Positions 7,515 to 15,460 of a DNA stretch of 20,127 nt are shown piece after piece. This stretch comes from Gaiellasilicea sp035645095 (GTDB lineage Bacteria > Actinomycetota > Thermoleophilia > Gaiellales > Gaiellaceae): positions 1 to 20,127 of the forward strand of contig DASQNG010000153.1 in assembly GCA_035645095.1 (NCBI GenBank). Reading direction: 5' to 3'. Position numbers and translations under genes: made by a program. The first letter of the stretch is position 1. Each line of letters opens with the position of its first letter. Below the pieces are notes generated by a model. The model was given only the letters and a program-made list of their open reading frames with translations, made no database searches and was not told the origin of the DNA.

Positions 7515-8512
7515 AGCAGCGCCTCCTGCTGGATCTCGCGCCCGACGACGACGACGTTGTCGCCCTGCTGTGTCGTCGCGATCGCGCGCACGACGCAGAC
7601 GATGCCGGAGGTCTCGGCGGTCACGACGACCGGCTCCCGCTCGGGCCGCTCCAGCGAGTGGATCCGCCCGACCGCCTCACCGGCGGCGACCTCGGCTCCC
7701 AGGTCGACGAGGGTCTCGAAGAGCCCGGACTCCGGCGCGAGCACGTAGTCGCCAAGGTCGGTCGCCATCAGGATCCGAGCCGGCCGCTCCCGCGAGACGG
7801 CGGCGCCTCGAAGCACGCCGAACGTCCGCAGCACGTTCTCGAGTCCACTGCGCGCCAGCCGGTGGATCGCGGCGGTGACGTGGCCGCCGCCGCCGAGCTC
7901 CGTCGAGACGACGACCTTTCCCTGCCGCTCTGCCTCCCCGACGAGAAGACCGGCGCCCGCCACGTCGATGTAGACGACACACCACTCGCTGCCCCAGGCG
8001 AGCATGCCCTCCACCATCGCGCGCCGCTGCTGCGGCTCCTCGACCCAGTGCATCTCGGACCAGGGCAGGCAGAGGCCGCTCCGGCCGCCGCTGTGGATGT
8101 CCACGACGATGTCCGCCCGGGGGATCAGCTCGGTGCTGACGTAGTGCGCGAGCTGCTCGTCGAGCGTCCCGCCGGGGTGGCCGGGGAAGGAGCGATTGAG
8201 GTTCGCGCCGGAGGGCCAGAGGCGCGTGTAGGCGCGGGAGGCCTCCACCGAGAGGCACGGCGCGACGATCACGCGTCCGGCGACTTCCTCCGGCCTGAGC
8301 CGCCGGAGCAGGTTCAACGCTGCGACCTGCCCCTCCGGCTCGTCGCCGTGGACGCCGCCGAGGACGAGCGCCGTGGGCCCCTCGCCGCCGCGGACGCAGC
8401 CGACCGGGACGACGAGGTTGCCCCAGCCGCTCCCGTTCGTGACGCGCGGGAGCAGCAGCTGACCGACCCGCTTGCCGGGCTCGTCGTACGACACGGTTGC
8501 TGTCACAGCCAC
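7511..8512 (-). CDS. Aspartoacylase/succinylglutamate-desuccinylase-family deacylase, copy 1 (DoeB-like)
   Basis: 333 residues from GTG 8512. This start matches the N-terminus of the paralogue at 10975 and avoids translating the operator; a longer in-frame start at 8578 would run through both palindromes. The M14-type zinc site is present: 'GGVHGDEPEGQ' (His55, Glu58) and 'VVDIHSGG' (His140), with the candidate catalytic glutamate in 'STELGGGGH' (Glu205). 'TRLWPSGANLNRSFPG' is the substrate-loop signature. The C-terminal part (about 250-333) resembles the beta-barrel domain of N-acetyl-diaminobutyrate deacetylases and aspartoacylases. Family members remove acyl groups from N-acyl amino acids. 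It is the first gene of the leftward unit and is predicted to be leaderless, with the -10-like GACAAT ending seven bases before the GTG. Confidence 0.9.
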   Translation of the reverse strand: MAVTATVSYDEPGKRVGQLLLPRVTNGSGWGNLVVPVGCVRGGEGPTALVLGGVHGDEPEGQVAALNLLRRLRPEEVAGRVIVAPCLSVEASRAYTRLWPSGANLNRSFPGHPGGTLDEQLAHYVSTELIPRADIVVDIHSGGRSGLCLPWSEMHWVEEPQQRRAMVEGMLAWGSEWCVVYIDVAGAGLLVGEAERQGKVVVSTELGGGGHVTAAIHRLARSGLENVLRTFGVLRGAAVSRERPARILMATDLGDYVLAPESGLFETLVDLGAEVAAGEAVGRIHSLERPEREPVVVTAETSGIVCVVRAIATTQQGDNVVVVGREIQQEALL

Positions 8513-8517
8513 TGGGC

Positions 8518-8548
8518 GATTGTCGACAATCTGGTTATTGTTGACAAG
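8518..8548. promoter_or_regulatory. Double GntR-type operator and divergent promoter A
   Basis: A 14-bp perfect palindrome GATTGTCGACAATC (8518-8531) is followed by a degenerate copy ATTGTTGACAAG (8537-8548); the two 12-bp motifs begin 18 bp apart. Read leftward, TTGTCA (8547-8542), a 17-bp spacer and GACAAT (8524-8519) form a plausible -35/-10 pair that would start transcription at about 8512, the GTG of the deacylase. Read rightward, TTGTCG-17-GACAAG is a weaker pair sitting almost on the GTG at 8550, so the rightward start point is unresolved. The same double motif is found at 19310-19339 beside the GntR gene. Confidence 0.8.
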
Positions 8549-8549
8549 C

Positions 8550-9680
8550 GTGCGGATCACCGACGTCGAAGCCATCATCGTCCGTCAGCCCGAGATCGAC
8601 GAGGGCATCGCAGACGGCAGCCAGGACGACCTCGTCATCCGGGTGCACACCGACGAGGGCCTCGTCGGGATCGGTGAGGTCGATTCCTCGCCGGAGGTGT
8701 GCAAGGCGATCGTCGAGGCCCGCGGCTCGCACAAGATCGCGCTCGGGCTGCGGGAGTTGCTGCTCGGGAGCGATCCCCTCGACATCGAGGGGCTCTGGGA
8801 GGCGATGTACCGCGGGGCGATCTTCTACGGACGGCGCGGCGCGGCGATCCACGCGATCAGCGGGATCGACATCGCGCTCTGGGACATCAAGGGGCAGGCG
8901 CTCGGGGAGCCGATCTGCGAGCTGCTCGGGACGCCCGTCCGCGACCGGGTGCGCGCGTACGCCTCACGGCTGATGCCGGACACGCCCGAGGAGGCGGCGG
9001 AGGCGGTCGCGGAGCTCGTGGACGCGTCGTTCACGGCGATCAAGCTCGGGTGGGGGCCGCTCGGTGCGGACGCGGCGCACGACGTCCGTCTCGCCGCGGC
9101 CGCGAAGCAGGCGGCCGGCGACGATGTCGACATCCTGATCGACGCCGGTCTCGGCTACGGCGCCGACGCCGCGACGGCGATCACGGTAGCCCGAGAGCTC
9201 GAGCAGCTGGGGATCCACTGGCTCGAGGAGCCGTTCCTCCCGGACGAGTACGAGGCGTACGCCGAGCTCGCCGACACCGTCGGGATCCCTGTCGCCGCGG
9301 GCGAGCAGGACGTCACCGTCTGGGGTTTCCGGGAGCTCGTCGACCGGGCCCATGTGGATGTCCTCCAGCCCGACGTCACCCGTTGTGGCGGCATCACGGA
9401 GACGATGCGGATCGCCGAGCTCGCCAGGGAACGCGGCCTCCGGACCGTCCCGCACGCCTGGAAGAGCGGGATCATCAAGGCGGCGTCGCTGCATGTGAAC
9501 GCCCTCCTGCCGAGCGAGCCACTGCAGGAATACTGCGTGGCGGACACCCCGATCAACACGCGGCTCACCCAGGAGCTGCTTCCGATCGAACCGGACGGTT
9601 ACGTTGCCGTCCCCAGCGAGCCGGGCCTCGGCGTCCGGCTCGACCCTGACGTCCTCGAGGAACTGCGAGTGAACCCATGA
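8550..9680 (+). CDS. Enolase-superfamily (mandelate racemase/muconate lactonizing) enzyme, copy 1
   Basis: 376 residues from GTG 8550 (MRITDVEAIIVRQ), the usual N-terminus of the family; no Shine-Dalgarno is present. The Mg2+ ligands are clear: 'IDAGLGY' (Asp198), 'LEEP' (Glu226) and 'AAGEQ' (Glu252). 'QPDVTRCGG' (Asp275) and 'PHAWKSG' (His302) form the His-Asp dyad of the mandelate-racemase subgroup, with the same 27-residue spacing as Asp270/His297 of mandelate racemase. The second-strand motif is 'TAIKLGWG' (Lys165): the second lysine of KxK is replaced by Gly, so this side lacks the standard base. Enzymes of this layout often dehydrate acid sugars or epimerise carboxylates by abstracting the alpha proton. 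It heads the rightward unit; its stop overlaps the aminotransferase start (ATGA). Confidence 0.9.
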   Translation: MRITDVEAIIVRQPEIDEGIADGSQDDLVIRVHTDEGLVGIGEVDSSPEVCKAIVEARGSHKIALGLRELLLGSDPLDIEGLWEAMYRGAIFYGRRGAAIHAISGIDIALWDIKGQALGEPICELLGTPVRDRVRAYASRLMPDTPEEAAEAVAELVDASFTAIKLGWGPLGADAAHDVRLAAAAKQAAGDDVDILIDAGLGYGADAATAITVARELEQLGIHWLEEPFLPDEYEAYAELADTVGIPVAAGEQDVTVWGFRELVDRAHVDVLQPDVTRCGGITETMRIAELARERGLRTVPHAWKSGIIKAASLHVNALLPSEPLQEYCVADTPINTRLTQELLPIEPDGYVAVPSEPGLGVRLDPDVLEELRVNP

Positions 9681-10978
9681 CAAGTACCGATCACGCCACT
9701 CTCGCCGGACGCGCCGCCGCAGTCATCCCCGGCGGCGTCAACAGCGGCCAGCGCCGGGTCCCCGGGCTCGAGCAGCTCGTCGTCGCCGGCACCTCCGGCG
9801 CCACGTTCACCGACGGCGACGGCCGCACCTTCACCGACTACCACGCCGCCTTCGGGCCGCCGCTGCTCGGCCACAACGACCCCGACGTGGATGCCGCGGT
9901 CGCTGCGACCGCGCAGCGCGTCGGGCTGATGGGCGTCGGCGTCTCGAGCGTCGAGGTCGAGCTGGCCGAGCGGCTGGTGGAGCTCGTCCCGTCCGTGGAG
10001 AAGGTGCTCCTCACCGAGACCGGCAGCGAGGCGACCTTCCACGCGCTGCGCGTCGCCCGCGTCGCCACGGGCCGCCGCCACATCGTCAAGTTCCAGGGCT
10101 GCTATCACGGCTGGCACGACGCGGTGGCGATGAACGTCATCTCGCCCGCGGAGAAGATGGGCGACAAGGACCCGATGTCGCAGGGGATCCTGCCGGAGGT
10201 GCTTGACGCCACGATCGTCTGCCGCTTCAACGACGCCGAGGATGTGGAGCGCGCGCTGCGCGAGCACGACGTCGCGGCGATCATCCTCGAGCCGATCCCG
10301 CACAACATCGGTTGTGTGCTGCCGCAGCCCGGCTTTCTCGAACGGCTGCGCGAGCTCGCGACGCAGCACGGCGCAGTACTGATCTTCGACGAGGTGATCA
10401 CAGGCTTTCGGCACGACGTCGGCGGCTTCCAGGCGATCTCGGGGGTCACACCGGACCTGACCACGCTCGGGAAGGCGATGGGGAATGGCTGGCCGATCTC
10501 GGCGCTCGGCGGCAAGAGTGAGTTGATGGAGCTCTTCTCGACGACGCCCGGACGTCCCGCCTTCTTCGCGGGCACGTTCAACGGTCATCCCCCGACGGCC
10601 GCTGCGGCCGTCGCGACGATCGACAAGCTCCGCAGCGAGCCGGTGCACGAGCACGTCTTCGCGCTCGGCGAGCGGGCACGGGAGGGGCTCAGCGCCCTGT
10701 ACGCAGACCTCGGCGTCCCAACGGTCGTCGCCGGCTTCGGCTCCGTCTTCGTCACCTACTTCCTCGAGGGGCCGGTCGCGAGCTACGACGACCTGCTCGC
10801 GAACGACGTCGATCTCTTCGTCGGATACCGCAGCGAGCTGATGGAGGACGGCATCTTCGAGCTGCCGCTCAACCTCAAGCGAAGCCATTTCTCCTACGCG
10901 CACACCGACGGCGACGTCGACCGGCTGCTCGCCGGGACGGAACGAGCAGTCCGCGCGGTGCTCGAGCGGCGCGCGTGA
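9677..10978 (+). CDS. Class III aminotransferase, glutamate-1-semialdehyde aminomutase-like
   Basis: 433 residues, full length. 'GGVNSGQRR' and 'FTDYHAAFGPPLLGHNDP' open the fold. 'TETGSEATFHALRVAR' (116-120 GSEAT, phosphate site), 'YHGWHD' (ring stacking), 'LIFDEVITGFR' (Asp238, pyridine nitrogen) and 'LGKAMGNGWP' (Lys266, Schiff base) give a complete PLP site. It resembles HemL most closely. Haem biosynthesis is unlikely here because the gene lies in a catabolic operon with no other haem gene; related catabolic enzymes transaminate or amino-shift beta- or omega-amino compounds (inference). The ATG overlaps the preceding stop, and its own stop overlaps the GTG of the next gene, so the three-gene rightward unit is translationally coupled throughout. 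Confidence 0.9.
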   Translation: MTSTDHATLAGRAAAVIPGGVNSGQRRVPGLEQLVVAGTSGATFTDGDGRTFTDYHAAFGPPLLGHNDPDVDAAVAATAQRVGLMGVGVSSVEVELAERLVELVPSVEKVLLTETGSEATFHALRVARVATGRRHIVKFQGCYHGWHDAVAMNVISPAEKMGDKDPMSQGILPEVLDATIVCRFNDAEDVERALREHDVAAIILEPIPHNIGCVLPQPGFLERLRELATQHGAVLIFDEVITGFRHDVGGFQAISGVTPDLTTLGKAMGNGWPISALGGKSELMELFSTTPGRPAFFAGTFNGHPPTAAAAVATIDKLRSEPVHEHVFALGERAREGLSALYADLGVPTVVAGFGSVFVTYFLEGPVASYDDLLANDVDLFVGYRSELMEDGIFELPLNLKRSHFSYAHTDGDVDRLLAGTERAVRAVLERRA

Positions 10979-11982
10979 CCGAGTCGCCGATCACCTGCAC
11001 GATCGACCTCGCGGCCATCGGCCGCCAGGTGGGGCGCCTGCAGGTCCCGCGCTCGTCGAACACCGCCGGGTGGGCGAGCACGGTCATCCCCATCGTGAAC
11101 GTCGCGCGGGGAGAAGGGCCCTCCGTGCTCGTGCTCGGCGGCAACCACGGCGACGAGTACGAGGGTCAGGTGGCGGCGCTGAACCTCGCGCGCGAGCTGC
11201 AGCCGGAACAGGTGTCGGGGCGCGTCACGATCGTGCCGGTGCTCTCGGTGGAGGCCTCCCGCGCGGGGACGCGGCTGTGGCCCTCCGGTGCGAACTTCAA
11301 CCGCTCGTTCCCCGGGTCGCCCGAGGGGACGGCCGCTGAACAGCTCGCGGACTTCCTGACCCGCTCCCTGATCCCGGCCGCGGACGTGGTGATCGACATG
11401 CACAGCGGCGGGACGTCCACGGTCTTCATGGTCTGCTCCCACATGCACGTCGTCGACGATCCGGAGCAGCGGCGGCGCATGCTCGACGGCATGCTCGCCT
11501 GGAACACCGATCACCACTTCCTCTACATTGATGTCGCCGGCAGCGGCCTGCTCCCGGTCGAGGCCGAGCGGCAGGGCAAGACTGTCGTCACGACCGAGCT
11601 CGGCGGCGGCGGCCACGTGCTCGCCGAGACGCATCGGGTCGCGCAGGACGGGCTCGCGAATGTGCTGCGCTGGGCCGGCGCGCTGGAGGGCGAGGCGCGG
11701 ACACGGGACGACGCCGTGATCCTCGACGGGCGAGACGCGCGCAACTACGTGTTCGCGCCCGAATCGGGGGTGTTCGAGGCGCTCGCCCCGATCGGCCGAC
11801 AGGTGGCCGCGGGCGAGCCGATCGGCCGGATCCACTTCATCGAGCGGCCCGACCGGGCGCCCGAGGTGATCGAGGCGCCGCTCGCGGGCACCATCTGCGG
11901 CACGCGCGCGATCTCGAACACGCTGCAGGGCGACAACGTCGTCATCCTCGGCCAGCCGATCGACCGCGCGCAACTCGTCTAG
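10975..11982 (+). CDS. Aspartoacylase/succinylglutamate-desuccinylase-family deacylase, copy 2 (DoeB-like)
   Basis: 335 residues from GTG 10975, coupled to the aminotransferase by a GTGA overlap. The zinc and catalytic motifs match copy 1: 'GGNHGDEYEGQ' (His58, Glu61), 'VIDMHSGG' (His143) and 'TTELGGGGH' (Glu208), with 'TRLWPSGANFNRSFPG'. By eye about half of the residues are identical to copy 1. The loop after the zinc histidine differs: 'TSTVFMVCSHMHVV' here against 'RSGLCLPWSEMHWV' in copy 1. This suggests different acyl or amine preference. The family includes N-acetyl-2,4-diaminobutyrate deacetylase of ectoine breakdown, but the other ectoine genes are not present. The stop codon shares the tetranucleotide CTAG with the stop of the convergent threonine-aldolase-like gene. 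Confidence 0.9.
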   Translation: MTESPITCTIDLAAIGRQVGRLQVPRSSNTAGWASTVIPIVNVARGEGPSVLVLGGNHGDEYEGQVAALNLARELQPEQVSGRVTIVPVLSVEASRAGTRLWPSGANFNRSFPGSPEGTAAEQLADFLTRSLIPAADVVIDMHSGGTSTVFMVCSHMHVVDDPEQRRRMLDGMLAWNTDHHFLYIDVAGSGLLPVEAERQGKTVVTTELGGGGHVLAETHRVAQDGLANVLRWAGALEGEARTRDDAVILDGRDARNYVFAPESGVFEALAPIGRQVAAGEPIGRIHFIERPDRAPEVIEAPLAGTICGTRAISNTLQGDNVVILGQPIDRAQLV

Positions 11983-12890
11983 GCCGCCCGCGAGACGGCC
12001 GCTGCCGCCTCCTCGACCGCGGCGTCGTCGATGCCGCCGTGCAGCGCCAGCCGCACGCGCCGCTCGTCGCGCCGGAGCCCGAGCACGCCCTCGGCGGCGA
12101 GCCGCTCGAGCAGCTCGTCCGCCGACCGTCGCGCCGCCCTGACGAAGATCAAGTTCGTTGCGGGTGGCTCGAGGGCGACGCCGTCGATCGCCGCGAGTCG
12201 CTCCGCGAGAGCCGCTGCACGGCGGTTGTCCTCCGCCGCCTGCCCGACCCGTTCGAGCGCGACGAGACCGGCCGCCGCCAACAGGGCCGCCCGGTGGACG
12301 CTGCCCGCACCGAGCCGGTGCAGGTGCACGCGTGCCGCCACGATCGTCTCGGCGGATCCGGCGAGGACGGCGCCGACGGGCGCACCGAGGCACTTGTTGA
12401 GGCTGAGCGCAACTGTGTCGACCGAAGCGGCGAGCGACGCCATCCGCACCCCGAGGGCGGCGGCGGCGTTGGGGAGGCGGGCGCCGTCCAAGTGCGACCG
12501 TGGTGCACCGGCAGCGACACGCGCCGTCTCCGCCGCGTCGAGGGTCGTGCCCCCCGAGCGAGTGTGGGTGTTCTCGAGGCACACGACGGACGCCTCGGGG
12601 TCACCGAGTACGACCGGTCGCAGCCGTGCCAGGTGCTCGATCCCCATCGCTTCCGTCGTGAGGATGTGCGCGTCGGGCATCAGCGCGACCCGCTCGCCCG
12701 GTCGTGCGAGCGTCAACAGCGCCGCGAGATTGGCGGCCGTGCAGGTCGGCGCCCACACCGCCGCCTCCTTCCCGAGCAGCGCCGCCGCCCGTTCTTCCAG
12801 CCGACGGAGATCGCTCGGCTGCGCCTTCCGCATCGCCCTCCACATCTGCCCGCCGGGTCGCTGAACCCAGTCCGAGCGGAGGTCGATCAC
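11979..12890 (-). CDS. Threonine-aldolase-like PLP enzyme (shortened)
   Basis: 303 residues against about 335-350 for low-specificity threonine aldolases. The fold-type I landmarks are present: 'MIDLRSD' start, 'DAHILTTE' (His75, likely PLP stacking), 'CLENTHTRSGGTT', 'HLDGARLPNA' (Asp135) and 'LSLNKCLGAPVGAV' (Lys166, Schiff base). It differs from the usual enzymes in two places: the opening motif is RSDW rather than RSDT, and the segment carrying GDDVYGEDP before the 'RLEERAA' helix is missing. Threonine aldolases cleave beta-hydroxy amino acids to glycine and an aldehyde; related beta-eliminating lyases share the fold. The changed entrance region implies another substrate (inference). It is the last gene of the leftward transporter unit, and its GTG overlaps the deacylase stop by four bases. 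Confidence 0.85.
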   Translation of the reverse strand: MIDLRSDWVQRPGGQMWRAMRKAQPSDLRRLEERAAALLGKEAAVWAPTCTAANLAALLTLARPGERVALMPDAHILTTEAMGIEHLARLRPVVLGDPEASVVCLENTHTRSGGTTLDAAETARVAAGAPRSHLDGARLPNAAAALGVRMASLAASVDTVALSLNKCLGAPVGAVLAGSAETIVAARVHLHRLGAGSVHRAALLAAAGLVALERVGQAAEDNRRAAALAERLAAIDGVALEPPATNLIFVRAARRSADELLERLAAEGVLGLRRDERRVRLALHGGIDDAAVEEAAAAVSRAA

Positions 12891-14488
12891 CGCCGCGGCA
12901 GGTGCTTGCCGGGACGCGCGCCCGTGTGCCGACCGGCGTCGACGACGATCTCGCCGTTGACCAGCACGTACTCGACCCCGCGCGCATAGGCGATGGGGTT
13001 GTCGAGCGAGGCGACGTCGTCGAGCTCTGTGTAGTCGAAGACGACGACGTCGGCGGGGCGTCCTGCCTCGAGCCGGCCGCGGTCGAGACCGAAGTGCTCT
13101 GCCGGCATGCTCGTCATCTTCCGGATCGCCTCCTCCAGCGTAAGCGTGCCCTGTTCGCGGACGTGGTGTGTGAGGTAGTGGACGTGGCCCGCGTACGAGA
13201 GCGGGTGGCGCGTGACGGCCGCGAGCGGGCCCTCGGCGACGCTCGTGAAGGTGTCGACGCCGAGCGAGAAGAGCGGGTGGGAGATCATCTCGGCGAGATG
13301 CTCGTCGGTGAAGAGCTCACCGACCATCAACACGCTCTCCAGTGCCGCACCGGACGCGGCAAGGATGTCGAAGTAGCAGTCCCACTCGTCCTTCTGCCAG
13401 AGCTCCGCGATCTGCGGGAAGCTGAGACCCTCCAGCTCGGGGAAGTCAGGTGTCGCCTGAACGCGGACGCGGTGCCACTGTCCGCGGTGGATGAAGCGCC
13501 AGTAGCGGTCGCACTCGCCGCGCAGCCGCTCGCGAACGCGCCGGTCGCCGAGCAACTCGGCCGCGGCCTCGGCGCCGTCGGCGAGCAGCCACGGCGGCAG
13601 GATCCCGGCCATCTGGCCGATCCCGTCCCGGAGCGGCGTCGTGTCGGCAAGCACGTCGAGCCCGCCCTCGCGCGCGGCCGCCATCGTGTCCACGGCGGTC
13701 TGCCAGCCGCGCTCGGGCGCGCCGGTGTTGTGGCGGACGTTCAGGTGCGAGATCTCCGCCCGGGTGCCGCCCTCCCGCGCGACCCGCAGGAACTCGTCGA
13801 TCGCCTCGAGCAGGTGCGCGTCGCGGTTCCGGATGTGGCTCGTGTACCAGCCGTCGTACCGGCCTGCGACGGCGTTCAGGCGGACGAGCTCCTCGGTCGT
13901 CGCCTCCCGGCCCGGATTGAACTCGAGCCCTGTCGACATCCCGAGTGCGCCGGCGAGCATCGCCTCGCGCACCATGTCCTCCATCGTCTGCAGCTGCTCC
14001 TCGCTCGGCGAGGAGCCCTTGACTCCTGCAGCCCAGCGGATCGCGTTGTGCCCGACGAACCACGCCAGGTTCGGGGAGTGCCCGACCCGGCTGAGGAAGT
14101 CGAGGTGTTCCCCGAAGGTCGACCACTCGACCGGCCCGTCGTAGGCGAACGTGCGCATGCGGCCGGTCTGGAGCGGGGCGGACAGCGGGGTCACCGGGGC
14201 GTAGGACCAGCCGCAGTTGCCGACCACCTCCGTTGTCACGCCCTGGCGGATCGTGCTCTCGGCGGTGGGGTTCGCGAGCAGCGACCAGTCGCTGTGGCTG
14301 TGCGGGTCGACGAAGCCCGGACAGACGACCTTGCCGCCGGCGTCGATCACACGGCCTGCCTCGGCGCCGTCGAGCGTGCCGATCTCGACGATGCGGTCGC
14401 CTGCGATGCCGACGTCGGCCGGAAACGCCGGGCTGCCGCCGCCGTCCACGACCGAGCCACCCCGCACGAGCACGTCCAGCGGCGCCAC
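12887..14488 (-). CDS. N-acyl-D-amino-acid deacylase family amidohydrolase
   Basis: 533 residues from GTG 14488, six bases after the permease stop. The N-terminal beta-sandwich 'DVLVRGGSVVDGGGSPAF' and 'AGDRIVEIG' lead to 'GFVDPHSHSD' (His63, His65) and 'VVGNCGWS' (Cys92). The His-to-Cys spacing of 27 equals that of the Alcaligenes D-aminoacylase metal site (His69/Cys96). 'SHIRNRDAHLLEAIDEF' and 'AEISHLNVRH' supply the later histidines, and the C-terminal 'GRPADVVVFD' closes the sandwich. Family members hydrolyse N-acyl-D-amino acids or related N-acyl compounds in the cytoplasm. Being immediately downstream of a peptide-type importer, it probably acts on the imported compound. Substrate specificity is not readable. 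Confidence 0.9.
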   Translation of the reverse strand: MAPLDVLVRGGSVVDGGGSPAFPADVGIAGDRIVEIGTLDGAEAGRVIDAGGKVVCPGFVDPHSHSDWSLLANPTAESTIRQGVTTEVVGNCGWSYAPVTPLSAPLQTGRMRTFAYDGPVEWSTFGEHLDFLSRVGHSPNLAWFVGHNAIRWAAGVKGSSPSEEQLQTMEDMVREAMLAGALGMSTGLEFNPGREATTEELVRLNAVAGRYDGWYTSHIRNRDAHLLEAIDEFLRVAREGGTRAEISHLNVRHNTGAPERGWQTAVDTMAAAREGGLDVLADTTPLRDGIGQMAGILPPWLLADGAEAAAELLGDRRVRERLRGECDRYWRFIHRGQWHRVRVQATPDFPELEGLSFPQIAELWQKDEWDCYFDILAASGAALESVLMVGELFTDEHLAEMISHPLFSLGVDTFTSVAEGPLAAVTRHPLSYAGHVHYLTHHVREQGTLTLEEAIRKMTSMPAEHFGLDRGRLEAGRPADVVVFDYTELDDVASLDNPIAYARGVEYVLVNGEIVVDAGRHTGARPGKHLPRR

Positions 14489-14494
14489 CGGCGG

Positions 14495-15460
14495 CTACTT
14501 CGTGCTCACGCCGCCGCCGATGCGCGGCCCGATCCTCGGGTCGAGCACGTCGCGCAGCCCGTCGCCGAGGAAGTTGAAGCCGAGCACGACGACCATGATC
14601 GCCGCACCGGGGAAGATCGAGAGCCACGGGGCGATGTCGAGGTACTGCCGCGACGTGTTCAGCATCCCGCCCCACGACGCCTCCGGCGGCTGCGTGCCGA
14701 GGCCGAGGAAGCTGAGCGCCGCCTCGCTCAGGATCGCGGTCGAGAGGTACACCGAGACCATCACCGTGAGCGGCGCCACGATGTTCGGGAGTAGGTGCCT
14801 CGTCATGATCCGAAGGCCGCCGCCGCCGAGCGCCCGGGCCGACTCGATGAACGGGAAGCCCATCAGTTCGAGCACCGCCGCGCGGACGACGCGCGCGAAC
14901 GCCGGCATGATGATGACCCCGATCGCGATCATCGCGTTGCGGCGGTTCGCACCGAGCAAGCCCGCGATCACGATCGCCAGCACGAGCCCGGGGAAGGCGA
15001 ACATCATGTCGACGATCCGCATCAGGATCGAGTCGATCAGCCCCTTGAAGTAACCGCCGAGCAGACCGAGGATCAGCCCGCCCAGGAGGCCGATCGAGAC
15101 GGAGATGACGCCGACCTGCAGCGACACCTGAGCGCCGTGGATGATCCGCGCCAGCACGTCGCGCCCGAGTTCGTCGGTGCCCATCGGGTTTGCCCAGCTC
15201 GGCGGAAGCAGGCGCTCCGCCGGCTGTGCGTCCGGGTCGACGCCGTAGACGGTGCGGCCGAGCAGCGCGACGAGCACGTTGAAGCCGACGATGCCGGCGC
15301 CGATGAGGCCGATCGGGTTCCGCCACCGCGCCCAGCGGCTCCGCGAGCGTCGCCGACCCGGGACCGGCCCGTCGGTCAGCACCGCGGCGCCGTCCGCGGC
15401 CGACACGCCGGCCGCTTCGAGCGCGACGTGCTCCTCTCCCTCGGGGCGGATGATGCTCAT
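14495..15460 (-). CDS. ABC transporter permease, DppC/OppC type
   Basis: 321 residues. A charged cytoplasmic N-terminus of about 48 residues precedes the first membrane segment (about 49-70) and then the family motif 'NPMGTDELGRDVLARIIHGA' (91-110). Five further hydrophobic segments follow. The ATPase-contact (EAA) loop is 'ESARALGGGGLRIMTRHLLP' at about 206-225. This is the second inner-membrane subunit of a peptide-, nickel- or opine-type importer. The ATG at 15460 overlaps the stop of the DppB-type gene (ATGA). The 48-residue extension is rather long and Arg-rich near its end, but not unusual. Confidence 0.93.
   Translation of the reverse strand: MSIIRPEGEEHVALEAAGVSAADGAAVLTDGPVPGRRRSRSRWARWRNPIGLIGAGIVGFNVLVALLGRTVYGVDPDAQPAERLLPPSWANPMGTDELGRDVLARIIHGAQVSLQVGVISVSIGLLGGLILGLLGGYFKGLIDSILMRIVDMMFAFPGLVLAIVIAGLLGANRRNAMIAIGVIIMPAFARVVRAAVLELMGFPFIESARALGGGGLRIMTRHLLPNIVAPLTVMVSVYLSTAILSEAALSFLGLGTQPPEASWGGMLNTSRQYLDIAPWLSIFPGAAIMVVVLGFNFLGDGLRDVLDPRIGPRIGGGVSTK

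Noticed and set aside
8472..8549. Upstream-extended start for enolase-superfamily copy 1
   Set aside because: It would translate through both operator palindromes; the family N-terminus begins at GTG 8550.
9677..10978. Haem-biosynthesis glutamate-1-semialdehyde aminomutase (hemL)
   Set aside because: The residues fit the fold, but the coupled catabolic operon and the lack of any haem gene make a catabolic aminotransferase more likely.
7511..11982. Ectoine or hydroxyectoine degradation cluster
   Set aside because: DoeB-like genes are present, but no ectoine hydrolase (DoeA/EutD), no typical ectoine transporter and no EutB/EutC genes are seen.
12704..14794. Long rightward open frame opposite the N-acyl-D-amino-acid deacylase
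   Set aside because: Arg/Val/Asp-rich shadow; the leftward frame has a full amidohydrolase with metal ligands.
13446..15326. Leftward open frame overlapping the deacylase and the DppC-type permease
   Set aside because: Out-of-frame reading of two recognisable genes; highly Arg-rich without motifs.
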